Positions 8,024-16,440 of a stretch of DNA of 29,893 nt are shown piece by piece (the stretch's first letter is position 1; each line of letters begins with the position of its first letter). This stretch comes from a virus. A program made the translations under genes and the position numbers. Location: positions 1 through 29,893 of IMG/VR virus record IMGVR_UViG_3300010210_000031; one strand, written 5' to 3'. The notes under the pieces were generated by a model, which had not been told where the DNA came from, searched no databases, and saw nothing but the letters and a program-made list of their open reading frames with translations.

Positions 8024-8467
8024 CAACCGGCGATACCTTGAGGTCCGGCCTGGCCTGATCCGGGCCGCCGTGCTCGGTGCCGTCAAGGACACGGCCCGCG
8101 CTCGCGCGGGCTGCCCTATTGGGCATCCTTGACCGCCACTGCGCGCGGGGCCAGTTCGGACCTCAAGGCCGGGACGGAGGAATGGCCGCCATCGGCGCGA
8201 ACAAAGGAATATGAGGGACGAGAATCGGACATTCTTGCGTCATTTGGAAGCCCTCCTCTTGGTTTATCGCATTCTTAAGGTTGGCATTTTTGACTTGTCA
8301 AAGCGGACATTAAAGCGGACACGGCCTCTGCCTTCGGACCCGCTTTGACACGGACGGCTCATGAGGCATGCGGGGAATCCGGTATGCATTCGCCGCACGT
8401 CCTGCGGTGAATAAACTTGCCGGTGCGGTGAATGTGTGGTCTAATCTCCGCAGGAGATGCGGCGATT
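8024..8467. other. Noncoding region between relaxase and Fic gene
   Basis: No gene seen. The first part holds the nested inverted repeat at 8036-8168. The second part has a TTTGAC/GTCAAA dyad at 8289-8302, the decamer TGTCAAAGCG at 8296-8305 with its exact inverse at 8341-8350, and the direct repeat AAAGCGGACA at 8300 and 8312. These look like regulator sites ahead of the Fic gene. Confidence 0.5.
8036..8168. repeat. Nested imperfect inverted repeat of 133 bp
   Basis: Outer arms: CCTTGAGGTCCG (8036-8047) and its exact complement CGGACCTCAAGG (8157-8168), extending to 18 of 20 paired positions. Inner arms: GTCAAGGA (about 8082) and TCCTTGAC (about 8125), plus a GCCCGCGC/GCGCGGGC core. As DNA it could form a cruciform, and as RNA a long branched hairpin at the end of the relaxase transcript. 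Confidence 0.65.
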
Positions 8468-9598
8468 ATGATTTGGATACACGAGAAACCCGACTGGCCC
8501 AATTTTACATGGGATGCTGCTGCCCTGGCGGACAAGCTGGCGGCGGTCCGCCATCGGCAGGGCTGTCTTCTTGGGCGCATGGGCGCGTTCGCGCTCGACC
8601 TGCGCCGCGAGGCCAGCGTTGAAACGATCACTACTGACGTTGTGACGTCCTCGGCTATCGAGGGGGAAATGCTCGACCGGGAGGAGGTGCGGTCCTCCGT
8701 TGCCCGGCGGCTCGGCCTGGATGCTGGGGGCCTGCCTGCCGCCAGCCGGGACGTTGAGGGTATCGTCGAGATGATGCTGGACGCCACGGGCGGGTTCGAC
8801 AAACCGCTGACGAAAGATCGGCTGTTCGGCTGGCACGCGGCCTTGTTTCCCACGGGACGGAGCGGCATGCGCCGGATCACCGTTGGGACCTGGCGACCGG
8901 AGTCCGCCGGTGCCATGCAGGTCGTATCGGGTGCCGTCGGGCGTGAGCGGGTCCATTTCGAGGCCCCCGCCGCCGCGCGTCTGGATCAGGAAATGGCTGC
9001 GTTCCTGGATTGGTTCGACCGCGCGGGCGGTCCTGATCCAGTCCTCAAGGCCGGGATCGCGCATCTGTGGTTCGTGACCGTCCACCCCTTCGAGGATGGC
9101 AACGGGCGGATCGCGCGAGCCATCGCGGATATGGCACTCGCCCGCGCTGATGGGACGGCGGAGCGGTGCTACAGCATGTCGGCCCAGATCGAGGCCGAAC
9201 GGAAAACCTACTACGCCGAACTCGAACGTCAGCAGCGCGGGACACCCGATATCACGGATTGGCTGGATTGGTTCCTGGACTGTCTGGGCCGGGCGATCGG
9301 CGCGGCGGAAGGCATGCTCTCGTCGGTCGTGTTCAAGGCGCGCTATTGGGATGTCGTGAACCGGCATCCCGTCAACGAACGCCAACGCCTGATCCTTGGC
9401 CGCATGCTGGACGGCTTCAAGGGAAACATGAACACGTCCAAATACACCAAGATCGCCAAGTGTTCAGCAGATACGGCCCTGCGCGACATCACTGCGCTTG
9501 TGGCCCATGGCCTTCTCGTCAAGAACCCCGGCGGGGGGCGCAGCACGAGCTACCGGCTTTTATCGGCTGAAGAATTGGCCGACAGCAACGGCGTGTAA
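8468..9598 (+). CDS. Fic-family protein (AMP transferase-like) with N-terminal inhibitory motif
   Basis: 376 residues; ATG 8468 is chosen over an upstream in-frame start because AGGAGAT lies about ten bases before it and the N-terminus (W-x-x-x-x-P-x-W-P-x-F) is the DUF4172 domain usual in this subfamily. The inhibitory helix motif S-S-A-I-E-G-E is at residues 61-67 (class II, inhibitor upstream of the Fic core) and the catalytic H-P-F-E-D-G-N-G-R is complete at 206-214. The C-terminal 50 residues look like a winged helix (T-K-I-A-K-C-S-A-D-T-A-L-R-D-I). Fic enzymes transfer AMP, or occasionally other groups, to hydroxyl side chains of target proteins; the target here is unknown. It stands alone on the plus strand as island cargo. 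A toxin, stress or defence role is inference. Confidence 0.92.
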   Translation: MIWIHEKPDWPNFTWDAAALADKLAAVRHRQGCLLGRMGAFALDLRREASVETITTDVVTSSAIEGEMLDREEVRSSVARRLGLDAGGLPAASRDVEGIVEMMLDATGGFDKPLTKDRLFGWHAALFPTGRSGMRRITVGTWRPESAGAMQVVSGAVGRERVHFEAPAAARLDQEMAAFLDWFDRAGGPDPVLKAGIAHLWFVTVHPFEDGNGRIARAIADMALARADGTAERCYSMSAQIEAERKTYYAELERQQRGTPDITDWLDWFLDCLGRAIGAAEGMLSSVVFKARYWDVVNRHPVNERQRLILGRMLDGFKGNMNTSKYTKIAKCSADTALRDITALVAHGLLVKNPGGGRSTSYRLLSAEELADSNGV

Positions 9599-9977
9599 CT
9601 CTTTTCCTTTACCCCCTTTTGAAAAGGGGTTGAGACATCAACCGCTGCCCCTCTGGCGAAGAGGCGGGGTAGCAAGCGCAAGGAGGCTCCGAACGCCTTC
9701 TGATACTCCATTTAAGATTAAGGCGTTTGGATGCCTTGCGCGCGCGAGGGCTGCAGGCCCTTAGCCCTTTATTGTTTCTGATCCTGTTTTCCGTTTTTAC
9801 TTTTTCTCGTCGGTTCGGGCCACTCCGGGTGGCGCGGATGCGCATCGCCATTGTCCTCCCGCGCTTCTGTCGCGAATTCCGCCCCGACCATCGGACGCCT
9901 TTCATCCGGCAATGATGCTGTGGGGATGCCGGAAAGGCTCCGGTGGTCGGGGCCTCGCGAACAGAAGGGAGGACATC
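9599..9977. other. Leader region between Fic and the 60-residue gene
   Basis: No coding gene. Just after the Fic stop a palindrome, CCCCTTTTGAAAAGGGG (9613-9629), may act as a weak terminator. The right third is the long hairpin at 9853-9974 described separately. Confidence 0.5.
9853..9974 (+). promoter_or_regulatory. Long hairpin that pairs with the downstream ribosome site
   Basis: The left arm 9853-9911 and the right arm 9927-9974 are complementary over nearly their whole length, with a few bulges. Blocks: GTCCTCCC with GGGAGGAC, TTCTGT with ACAGAA, GCCCCGACCA with TGGTCGGGGC, GCCTTT with AAAGGC, CCGGCA with TGCCGG. The outermost block pairs an anti-SD sequence with the GGGAGG ribosome site of the gene starting at 9978. 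As an mRNA leader this would block translation until opened. Alternatively it is a DNA-binding or duplicated element that only happens to cover the site. Confidence 0.6.
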
Positions 9978-10160
9978 ATGGCGATCCTCATCACGCCCGC
10001 GACGCTGGCGACCCTTCGGATCGACGAGGTGCAAGGGCTCTATACACGGATCTTCAACGATCTGGTGCGCAGCGCGCCGGGGACGCCCGAACGCCGAACG
10101 GCTCTGGCCTCGCTCGAAAACATCGAGCGGTTCCTGGCGTCCCGGTCTCCGGGGCCGTAG
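9978..10160 (+). CDS. 60-residue protein of unknown function
   Basis: Begins MAILITPATLATL, with GGGAGG seven bases upstream. It is soluble, with two predicted helices (around residues 12-30 and 40-55), and contains L-Y-T-R-I-F-N-D-L-V and A-L-A-S-L-E-N-I-E-R-F-L. I recognise no family. It is convergent with the ArdC-like gene and followed by a clear terminator, so it forms its own transcript, possibly controlled by the preceding hairpin. Its place between Fic and ArdC suggests a small island regulator or accessory protein. Confidence 0.7.
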   Translation: MAILITPATLATLRIDEVQGLYTRIFNDLVRSAPGTPERRTALASLENIERFLASRSPGP

Positions 10161-10170
10161 GCTCCGGCCC

Positions 10171-10210
10171 GGCGGGTGCGGCGTCAGCCGCGCCCGCCTC
10201 CTGTTTCCTT
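10171..10210 (+). terminator. Intrinsic terminator of the 60-residue gene
   Basis: GGCGGGTGCGGC (10171-10182), loop GTCA, and GCCGCGCCCGCC (10187-10198) form a nearly perfect stem followed by a pyrimidine/T-rich tail at 10199-10216. Confidence 0.7.
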
Positions 10211-10244
10211 TTTCCCCTTGCTCCCCTTTTAAAGCGCACCGAAA

Positions 10245-10264
10245 CCGGGCGGCGGACCGCCCGG
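10245..10264 (-). terminator. Hairpin after the ArdC-like gene
   Basis: CCGGGCGG (10245-10252) and CCGCCCGG (10257-10264) form an 8-bp stem with a 4-base loop, 15 bases past the minus-strand stop at 10279; on that strand it is followed by TTTCGG. A moderate terminator. Confidence 0.5.
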
Positions 10265-10278
10265 CTCCGGCACATCGC

Positions 10279-11112
10279 CTATTCGGCGGCGAGCGCCTCG
10301 GTCTGCTGCCGTGCGTTCAGGAAGTCCACAGCCCGCTGGGCGTGGGCGGCGGCCTGGAAGATGAAGCGCTTGTCCGAACGGAGCACTTCGAGCCAGCTCC
10401 CGATATAGGCGGCATGATCCTCGCGGGTCTCCGGCGTGATGTACAGGTCAGCACACAGGAACGCGGCTCCGAGTTCGGCGACCAGCTCTTCGCGGGCATA
10501 GCCTTCGTCGCCGAAGGTCTTGCGACCGAAATCGCGGTCAAGGCGCGTGGGGTGGCGAGTCCAGTGCGTGACCTCGTGCCCGAGCGTGGCGTAGTAGCTC
10601 TCGGCATCGCGGAACGTCTCGAACGGCGGCATCTGGACGTAGTCGGGCTGGAGGGCGTAATAGGCCCGGTTGCCGCCATGGCGAATATCGGCGCCGGTGG
10701 CGGTGAAGAACTGCTCCAAACTCGCATCGCGCTGGATGTCGGGATTGGGCGGCTGTGCCGGAGCATGGAAGTGACCGGGCAGGCCGTCGATCTGCTCGAC
10801 GTTGAAGACGGTGTAGACCTTCATGTAAGGGATGGTGACATCGACTTCCTGGCCGCGATCATCAAGCTCGGTCTTGTGCAGCTTGTCGGCGTAGACAACG
10901 GCTTCGCCGCGCTCGCCCTTGCGGACCTGACCACCGAGGGCCTGGGCTTGCTTGTAGGTCATCCAGATCGGGGCGGTGAATTCCCGCTCGACTGCGGCGG
11001 CCCAGAGCATGATGATGTTTGCGCCCTGGTAGGGGATGCCATTGCGCCGACGGCGCCGACCGCCATCTTCGCGGCCCATACCGCACGGCCAGACACGGGG
11101 GAGGAACGGCAC
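10279..11112 (-). CDS. ArdC-like antirestriction protein (zincin metallopeptidase), N-terminus eroded
   Basis: The conserved part begins near 11045 with R-R-N-G-I-P-Y-Q-G-A-N, then W-M-T-Y-K-Q-A-Q-A-L-G-G-Q-V-R-K-G-E and Y-T-V-F-N-V-E-Q-I. The metallopeptidase motif H-E-V-T-H-W-T-R-H-P is complete and is followed by R-E-E-L-V-A-E-L-G-A-A-F, which supplies the third ligand. ArdC proteins bind single-stranded DNA with the N-terminal domain and protect incoming DNA from host restriction. The usual first 40 or so residues, which start the ssDNA-binding domain, are missing or out of frame: residues before the RRNG motif are atypical and the only start in frame is a GTG at 11112 without a good ribosome site. 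It may be inactive or start differently. The peptidase domain itself looks intact. Confidence 0.8.
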   Translation of the reverse strand: MPFLPRVWPCGMGREDGGRRRRRNGIPYQGANIIMLWAAAVEREFTAPIWMTYKQAQALGGQVRKGERGEAVVYADKLHKTELDDRGQEVDVTIPYMKVYTVFNVEQIDGLPGHFHAPAQPPNPDIQRDASLEQFFTATGADIRHGGNRAYYALQPDYVQMPPFETFRDAESYYATLGHEVTHWTRHPTRLDRDFGRKTFGDEGYAREELVAELGAAFLCADLYITPETREDHAAYIGSWLEVLRSDKRFIFQAAAHAQRAVDFLNARQQTEALAAE

Positions 11113-11438
11113 ATTAAGGCCCCGACCATCGGCCCGCGCCGATGGACAAGGAGACGGTTGGAGAAGAAAGGGGACGGGTCAACGCCCGGAAAGTATTACC
11201 CGGACATGAGCGGCGCGGTACCGCATTGCCCGGCCATCCCGGTGCCCGAGCTCAACATCCTTGCATTTCTGGTACGCGATACCGGATTTGCGAGGTTCTG
11301 CATCGAGAAATGCCTTGACCGCCTCAGGGCAAAAACGTCCTGGGGTGTTTTGTCGGACCCGAAGAGCGCCGGAGAGGATACGTAGCCTGACGACACCTTG
11401 AGCGCAAAAGACTGTTTGGTCCCATTTGCATATGACGA
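11113..11438. other. Gap between ArdC-like gene and restriction operon
   Basis: No gene is supported. It should contain the lost beginning of the ArdC-like gene and its promoter, but I could not restore an ArdC N-terminus in the frame I checked. No strong terminator was seen after the peptidase stop at 11439. Confidence 0.4.
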
Positions 11439-12155
11439 TTAGGCCATCACCTGCTCTAAGCGCTCCTTCCGCTTTTTCCAGTCTGGCATGACACGTTCAA
11501 GGAAATCGAGGAAAGCAGGGCCGTGGTTCGGTTCGGCAATGTGGCACAGCTCGTGGGTGATGACGTAGTCGATGGCGTCAACCGGCGCCTGCACAAGCCG
11601 TGTGTTCAGCATCAGCCGACCGGCAGGCGACATCGATCCCCAGCGCTGGCGGATCTGGCGCACAATGATGCCTTTCGGTCTGTAGGCCTCCGGATCGGGG
11701 AAGCGCTTCAGGCACTCTTCCAGCCGCTCCCTGAACTTCACGCTCGCGCGCTGCCTGTACCACCCTTCCACCATCTCGCGGGTTATTTCCGGGCGGCGCG
11801 GCGCGTGGGTCTGAACGACCAGGAAACCGCGTATAAGCTTCACATTCGCCTGAACGTGATGAACGACTTTCAAACGATATTGGCGACCGAGATAAAGGTG
11901 GGTTTCGCCGGGTACGTATTGCCGATCCGGCGTGCGCGGCATGAACTGCTGAAAGTAGCGCTGCTGCCGAAGAACCCATGCGGCACGTTTGCGGACCTTT
12001 TCGGTGATAGCCTCCATGGTGGCGTCCGGCGGGGCCGCCACGACGACCTGCGTATCCGGTTCGACGGCGATCTCAAGCGTTTTACGAGACCGTCGCACGA
12101 CAACGAACACAATGGGATCGGAACCGTACAGGATTTCGCCCCGTTCCATACTCAT
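11439..12155 (-). CDS. M48-type (YgjP/DUF45) metallopeptidase, last gene of the hsd operon
   Basis: 238 residues. The C-terminal zinc motif is H-E-L-C-H-I-A-E-P-N-H (HExxH with a third His), preceded by R-W-G-S-M-S-P-A-G-R-L-M-L-N-T-R, the family signature; relatives are YgjP-like zinc peptidases. The start ATG at 12155 overlaps the HsdR stop (ATGA), so it is the distal member of the operon. Genes of this family are often found directly after hsdR, where the role is not established; proteolytic control of HsdR is one possibility. No signal peptide, so probably cytoplasmic. Confidence 0.9.
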   Translation of the reverse strand: MSMERGEILYGSDPIVFVVVRRSRKTLEIAVEPDTQVVVAAPPDATMEAITEKVRKRAAWVLRQQRYFQQFMPRTPDRQYVPGETHLYLGRQYRLKVVHHVQANVKLIRGFLVVQTHAPRRPEITREMVEGWYRQRASVKFRERLEECLKRFPDPEAYRPKGIIVRQIRQRWGSMSPAGRLMLNTRLVQAPVDAIDYVITHELCHIAEPNHGPAFLDFLERVMPDWKKRKERLEQVMA

Positions 12156-15100
12156 CCCGGAAACCTTGCCCGCGCCAGGTCCATCAGGCGCGACTGGAGA
12201 TCATCCATTGTTTCGATGGACAGGTGGATGCCCAGTTCATCCCGGACGACATCGAAGAAATAGTCGTCGATGGCGTTCCGAATGCTGTTCTCAACGATAT
12301 CGTTCGACCAGACACCAACAATGTGCCGGGACTTGATGATGTCGATCACGGCCAGCGCAATGTCTGCCACCGTATCCTCGGAGAGAGCATCGCCCCCGGT
12401 TTCTTTCATCGGGCCTGACAGGATGCCGAAGAACGCCTGCCCATCCTCGTCATCACGAATGGCCTGCGGGACGTGCTTTCCACGATCCTTGTTGGCCATA
12501 CGACTGGCCAGATCGATCACATTTTTTAGATACTGCTGTTCCGAGAGTCTCTTTTCACGGTACTCCTTGATCGTCTCTTCGAGCATCTCGGAGAAGTGCT
12601 TATAGAAGGCAGGGTCGGCATCCATGTTCTCGGTGATCGCGCGCCGGGTCGCGCTGGCGATCCGGTCGGCCTTCGAGGCGTCGGTGACACCCGTTTCCTT
12701 GACCACAGCCTTCAAGGCGTTGGGATCGTTTATGTTCACGGTCTCGATGATCGTCTGAGCGGGCTGCGCCGTGACATGGTCGTCGAGGAGTTTTTGGATT
12801 TTTGGCTCGTATTCCTTCTGGTCGATGGTTTCCTGATACCGAAGTTGAACAGATTTCTTAAGCTCCTGGAACTGTTTCCAATCCTGTTTCATGCGCTCGA
12901 TTTTATTCTCTTCGAACACATCGTAAATTTTTTCCGAGGATAGGGCTATGTGCAGGCATCGACTGAACGCTCGCAAACGATCATAGAAATCATGCCGGAG
13001 CGCTTCGTCGGCCAGATAGACTTCGAATTGCTCCATGTCCTTTTTGTTTTTGACCGGATTGAACAGGTCCCAGAGCTGGTTGTGAAGCTGGGGCAGCTTG
13101 CGGATTTCCTCGCGGATGTCGTGGACCGTGTTGGCCACGTCCCCCGGCTCATAGCCCTCGAACGCACTGTAGGTCGTCAGAGCCTTGTCCAACTCCCCGA
13201 GCAGGCCCTCGTAGTCGATGATGAAACCGAACTGCTTCTCGACATCATCGGCTTCGAACAGCCGGTTCACGCGGGCAATCGCCTGCAACAGGTTATGTTC
13301 GCGCAGGGGCTTGCAGACATAGAGAACCGTATTGCGCGGCGCATCGAACCCCGTCAGGAGCTTTGAGACCACGATCAGGATTTCCGGATGGCCGGAGCCT
13401 TTGAACGCACCGATAAGCTGCTTGTTGTACTCATCCTCGCTGCCATACCGATCCATCATCTCTTTCCAGAAGGCCCGGACGCGGTCCTTCGACTCTTTGT
13501 CCACCTCCTCGTTTCCCTCGTTCTCGCTGGGCGGGGAAATGACGATGGCACTGGAAACGTGGCCGATCTCGTCGAGCACCTCCTTAAAACGGATCGCGGC
13601 CAGTTTGGACGGCGCGACGAGCTGGGCCTTGAACCCGGTCCCCTGCCAGTGCTGGCGGTAGTGCTCGGAGATATCGAACGCTTTGGCGCGGATGACCTGG
13701 CTGGTTTTCCCGAGGACCTCCATGCGGGCGTACTTGCGCTTCAGGTCGGCGCGCTGCTGGTCAGTCAGTCCGGCGCACAGTTTCTCGAACCACGGGTCGA
13801 GCGCGGGACCGGAAACCTGCTGTTCGACCATGCGCCCTTCGTACAGGAGGGGCACGACGGCCTCGTCGGCGACGGCCTCATCGATGGGATATTTGTGGAT
13901 CAGCCCCCCGAAGGTGGCGAGCGTGTTCCGTTCCTTTTTGAGGAGCGGCGTGCCGGTGAAGCCCAGATAGCAGGCCTTGGGCAGAAGGCGGCGCATCTTG
14001 ATGGCGAACGTGCCGTAACCTCCCCGCCGACCGCTCTGCGTTCGATGGCTCTCGTCGACCAGGACGAACAGGTTCTTGTCCTCGTCCGGCGCCACACCCG
14101 TGCGGGTCGCGGTATCGAACTTGTTGACGATGGTCGTCACAAGGGGTTTTCGGTCACGGATCAGGTTGAGGAGGTGTCCGCCGCTTTTGGCCCGGATCGG
14201 CTCCATCTCGCACGATTTGAACGTGCCCTTGATCTGAACGTCGAGGTCGTCGCGGTCGGTGACGATCATCAGGCGCGGGTTCGGGATGTCCGGATCCAGC
14301 GCCAGCGCACGCGCCAGCATCACCATCGTCAGCGACTTGCCGGAGCCCTGGGTGTGCCAGATCACGCCGCCCTTGCGCCGCCCGTCGACGTCGTCGTGTT
14401 TGACGCGCTCCACGGCGGCGCGGATACTGAAATATTGCTGGTGCCGGGCAATCTTGCGTTCCCCACCGTCGAACACCGTGAAGCGCCGAATGAGATCCAG
14501 AAGGCGCGCCGGGCGACACAGGGCATGCAACGTCCGGTCCTGCGCCGTGACTGCCCGATCCCCGGCGGTCCCCATTTCCTCGAAATATCCCCGTGCGCCC
14601 TCGAAGTCGCCGGTGAACACCGCGTCTTTTTCGGCATCCGTCATGGGCCGGTTCGCCAGCGCCGCGATCTCCGCGTCGTCGTCCTCGGAATCGCGCCATG
14701 TCTGCCAGAACTTTTTCGGCGTGCCGACGGTCGCGAACCGCGCTTCGGCGCGGTTCATCGACATCAGCATCTGCGCGAAATGAAACAGGTGCGGAATGCT
14801 GTCCTCGCCCTGATACCCGATGAGCTGGCTGTCCGCCTTTTTCAGGTCCTGCGTGGGGCGCTTGTTCTCAATGACGATGAAGGGAATGCCATTGACGAAC
14901 GCGACGATATCGCAGCGCTTGGTCTCCGTGCTGCCGGTGCGCTCGACGGAGTATTCGACCGTAACGTGATAGGCGTTGTTCTCGGGATGGCCCCAGTCGA
15001 TATACCGAAACGAATAGCTTTTGGAATCCCCGGCAATGGTCTTCGAAATGGTCGTGCCGAGCACGAGCGTATCGTAAATCTCCTGATTGGTCGCCCGCAG

Positions 15101-15367
15101 GCCCTTGATCCGGTCGGGCGTCGGCTTCAGCCGCCGCAGAGCCTCGTGGGCATCCTCCAGATCAAAGGGGTAGTCGGTGCCCCGGTGGGAAAACCGGTTG
15201 ATCTTGAGCGTCTGCGCGACAAGAACGTCGTCGAGCGTCACCCCACGCAACCGCCCGCCGCGCAAGGCCAGCGCCTGCGCCTGCGAAAGCGGCTGAAACC
15301 CCATCGCCACCAGCATCTGCATGGCGGGGATTTGCGACTGATGTTTTTCGGCGGGGTTGAAGTTCAT
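12152..15367 (-). CDS. hsdR: Type I restriction enzyme, R (motor/nuclease) subunit
   Basis: 1071 residues, full length for HsdR. The N-terminal endonuclease domain has the PD-(D/E)xK-type residues D153, E167 and K169 (C-D-I-V-A-F then V-I-E-N-K-R-P). The translocase follows: Walker A H-T-Q-G-S-G-K-S at 338-345, D-E-S-H at 438-441, L-G-F-T-G-T-P at 468-474, and a late helicase motif L-L-T-G-F-D-A-P-R-N with Q-A-I-A-R-V-N-R. The C-terminal third is helical and would bind the M2S complex. R subunits cut unmodified DNA after ATP-driven translocation, and need HsdM and HsdS. The start at 15367 overlaps the kinase stop by ATGA. No break is seen, so the restriction activity is probably intact. Confidence 0.96.
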   Translation of the reverse strand: MNFNPAEKHQSQIPAMQMLVAMGFQPLSQAQALALRGGRLRGVTLDDVLVAQTLKINRFSHRGTDYPFDLEDAHEALRRLKPTPDRIKGLRATNQEIYDTLVLGTTISKTIAGDSKSYSFRYIDWGHPENNAYHVTVEYSVERTGSTETKRCDIVAFVNGIPFIVIENKRPTQDLKKADSQLIGYQGEDSIPHLFHFAQMLMSMNRAEARFATVGTPKKFWQTWRDSEDDDAEIAALANRPMTDAEKDAVFTGDFEGARGYFEEMGTAGDRAVTAQDRTLHALCRPARLLDLIRRFTVFDGGERKIARHQQYFSIRAAVERVKHDDVDGRRKGGVIWHTQGSGKSLTMVMLARALALDPDIPNPRLMIVTDRDDLDVQIKGTFKSCEMEPIRAKSGGHLLNLIRDRKPLVTTIVNKFDTATRTGVAPDEDKNLFVLVDESHRTQSGRRGGYGTFAIKMRRLLPKACYLGFTGTPLLKKERNTLATFGGLIHKYPIDEAVADEAVVPLLYEGRMVEQQVSGPALDPWFEKLCAGLTDQQRADLKRKYARMEVLGKTSQVIRAKAFDISEHYRQHWQGTGFKAQLVAPSKLAAIRFKEVLDEIGHVSSAIVISPPSENEGNEEVDKESKDRVRAFWKEMMDRYGSEDEYNKQLIGAFKGSGHPEILIVVSKLLTGFDAPRNTVLYVCKPLREHNLLQAIARVNRLFEADDVEKQFGFIIDYEGLLGELDKALTTYSAFEGYEPGDVANTVHDIREEIRKLPQLHNQLWDLFNPVKNKKDMEQFEVYLADEALRHDFYDRLRAFSRCLHIALSSEKIYDVFEENKIERMKQDWKQFQELKKSVQLRYQETIDQKEYEPKIQKLLDDHVTAQPAQTIIETVNINDPNALKAVVKETGVTDASKADRIASATRRAITENMDADPAFYKHFSEMLEETIKEYREKRLSEQQYLKNVIDLASRMANKDRGKHVPQAIRDDEDGQAFFGILSGPMKETGGDALSEDTVADIALAVIDIIKSRHIVGVWSNDIVENSIRNAIDDYFFDVVRDELGIHLSIETMDDLQSRLMDLARARFPG

Positions 15368-16440
15368 TTTCCGGTCACCACAAATTTTTTGAAGTCTGCG
15401 ATGATCTTGTTCGCCTGTTGCTGCGTCAGGCCACGCTTGCAGAACTTGGTGAGGCGCTGTGTATTGCCTGAGGACACATTGCGTTTAATGCTGGTTACGT
15501 CGAGCTTCCCGCCTGGAACCGGTGAGACTGAGTACGAGAACTCACAGGTCTTGCATATACCGACTTCTTTCCCAGATGCGTCGACGGTCCAGTATCCCGA
15601 GTAGTCAAGCTTTTCCAGCGCCCTCCGCATCTCGAGGGCGCTGGAATACCGTTGAGCTGGATCAGGATGAACGGCCTTCAAGATGACCCGCCGAACCGCC
15701 GCGGGGATATGGCACCCGAAGTCTTTCGCCTGGAGCAGCTTCCCTGACGCCACATCTTGAGCGTATTGCGTTGGACCAATTCTAGCCCAGTTTGCCCGCA
15801 GGTGCTCTAGGTGGATCAGCAGTCGAGCCAGCGTCATCCCGACCTGAAAGATGTCGGAACTGATGCCGATATTGCCCGTAGCCAAGACTTCAGGTGCTCG
15901 GTGGAAAACATAAGAGGATGGTGCCATAACCGGCGCGCTATTGGACGAAATGCCGGTGATCCCATAGTCGGATAGCATAGCCTGTTGCTGCGACCCCAGC
16001 AGGATGTTCCCCGGCTTAATGTCGTTGTGATAGAAGTTGCGGGCATGGAGATATTCCAGCCCCTGAAGGATATCTCGAGCGATCTGGAGGACTGCTGGCA
16101 GAGGCAGGTAGCCAGCCGGATTGGCCAACGTCTCAACCGAGCCGTTTGGCTGGTAGTCCATGGCAAGAATGACGACGTGATCTCCAAAGACTTGCACCAC
16201 ATCCGCCTGATGGACATAGACGAGATTGTTGTGTGCGAGTCGATTGCCGATCTGAGCTTCGCGCAGACGCTGATCCACCGAAACTCCCGGCTGTAGGATC
16301 TTGACTGCGTAGTCGCGCTGGACGGCCAGGTCGCGAGCAAGCCAGACCTCACCGAAGCTGCCCGCGCCAATCTTTCTGATAAGCTGGTACTTGTAGAGTC
16401 TCGCGCCGGGGGTAAGGACAACGGGGACGAGTTGGGTCAT
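15364..16440 (-). CDS. Ser/Thr protein kinase embedded in the hsd operon
   Basis: 358 residues from the ATG at 16440, which overlaps the preceding stop (ATGA); an in-frame codon at 16461 is also possible. Hanks-type kinase motifs are present: glycine loop G-A-G-S-F-G at 25-30, Lys47 in Y-A-V-K-I-L, Glu61 in helix C, catalytic loop Y-H-N-D-I-K-P-G-N-I-L (Asp140, with Asn replacing the usual Arg), S-D-Y-G at 157-160 in place of DFG, and A-P-E at 182-184. It therefore looks catalytically competent, with a non-RD catalytic loop. After the kinase lobe (about residue 290) comes an 70-residue tail with a C-K-T-C pair and a Lys-rich end, of unknown role. No membrane segment, so it is soluble, unlike PASTA or receptor kinases. 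Its placement between HsdS and HsdR is unusual. Confidence 0.9.
   Translation of the reverse strand: MTQLVPVVLTPGARLYKYQLIRKIGAGSFGEVWLARDLAVQRDYAVKILQPGVSVDQRLREAQIGNRLAHNNLVYVHQADVVQVFGDHVVILAMDYQPNGSVETLANPAGYLPLPAVLQIARDILQGLEYLHARNFYHNDIKPGNILLGSQQQAMLSDYGITGISSNSAPVMAPSSYVFHRAPEVLATGNIGISSDIFQVGMTLARLLIHLEHLRANWARIGPTQYAQDVASGKLLQAKDFGCHIPAAVRRVILKAVHPDPAQRYSSALEMRRALEKLDYSGYWTVDASGKEVGICKTCEFSYSVSPVPGGKLDVTSIKRNVSSGNTQRLTKFCKRGLTQQQANKIIADFKKFVVTGK

Noticed and set aside
9943-11385. A 480-codon plus-strand frame over the ArdC-like gene
   Set aside because: Antisense to recognisable ArdC motifs including HExxH; it also runs through the terminator at 10171.
13388-15604. A 738-codon open frame on the plus strand opposite hsdR
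   Set aside because: It lies entirely antisense to hsdR and the kinase end, has no domain pattern, and is explained by GC-rich codon use on the coding strand.
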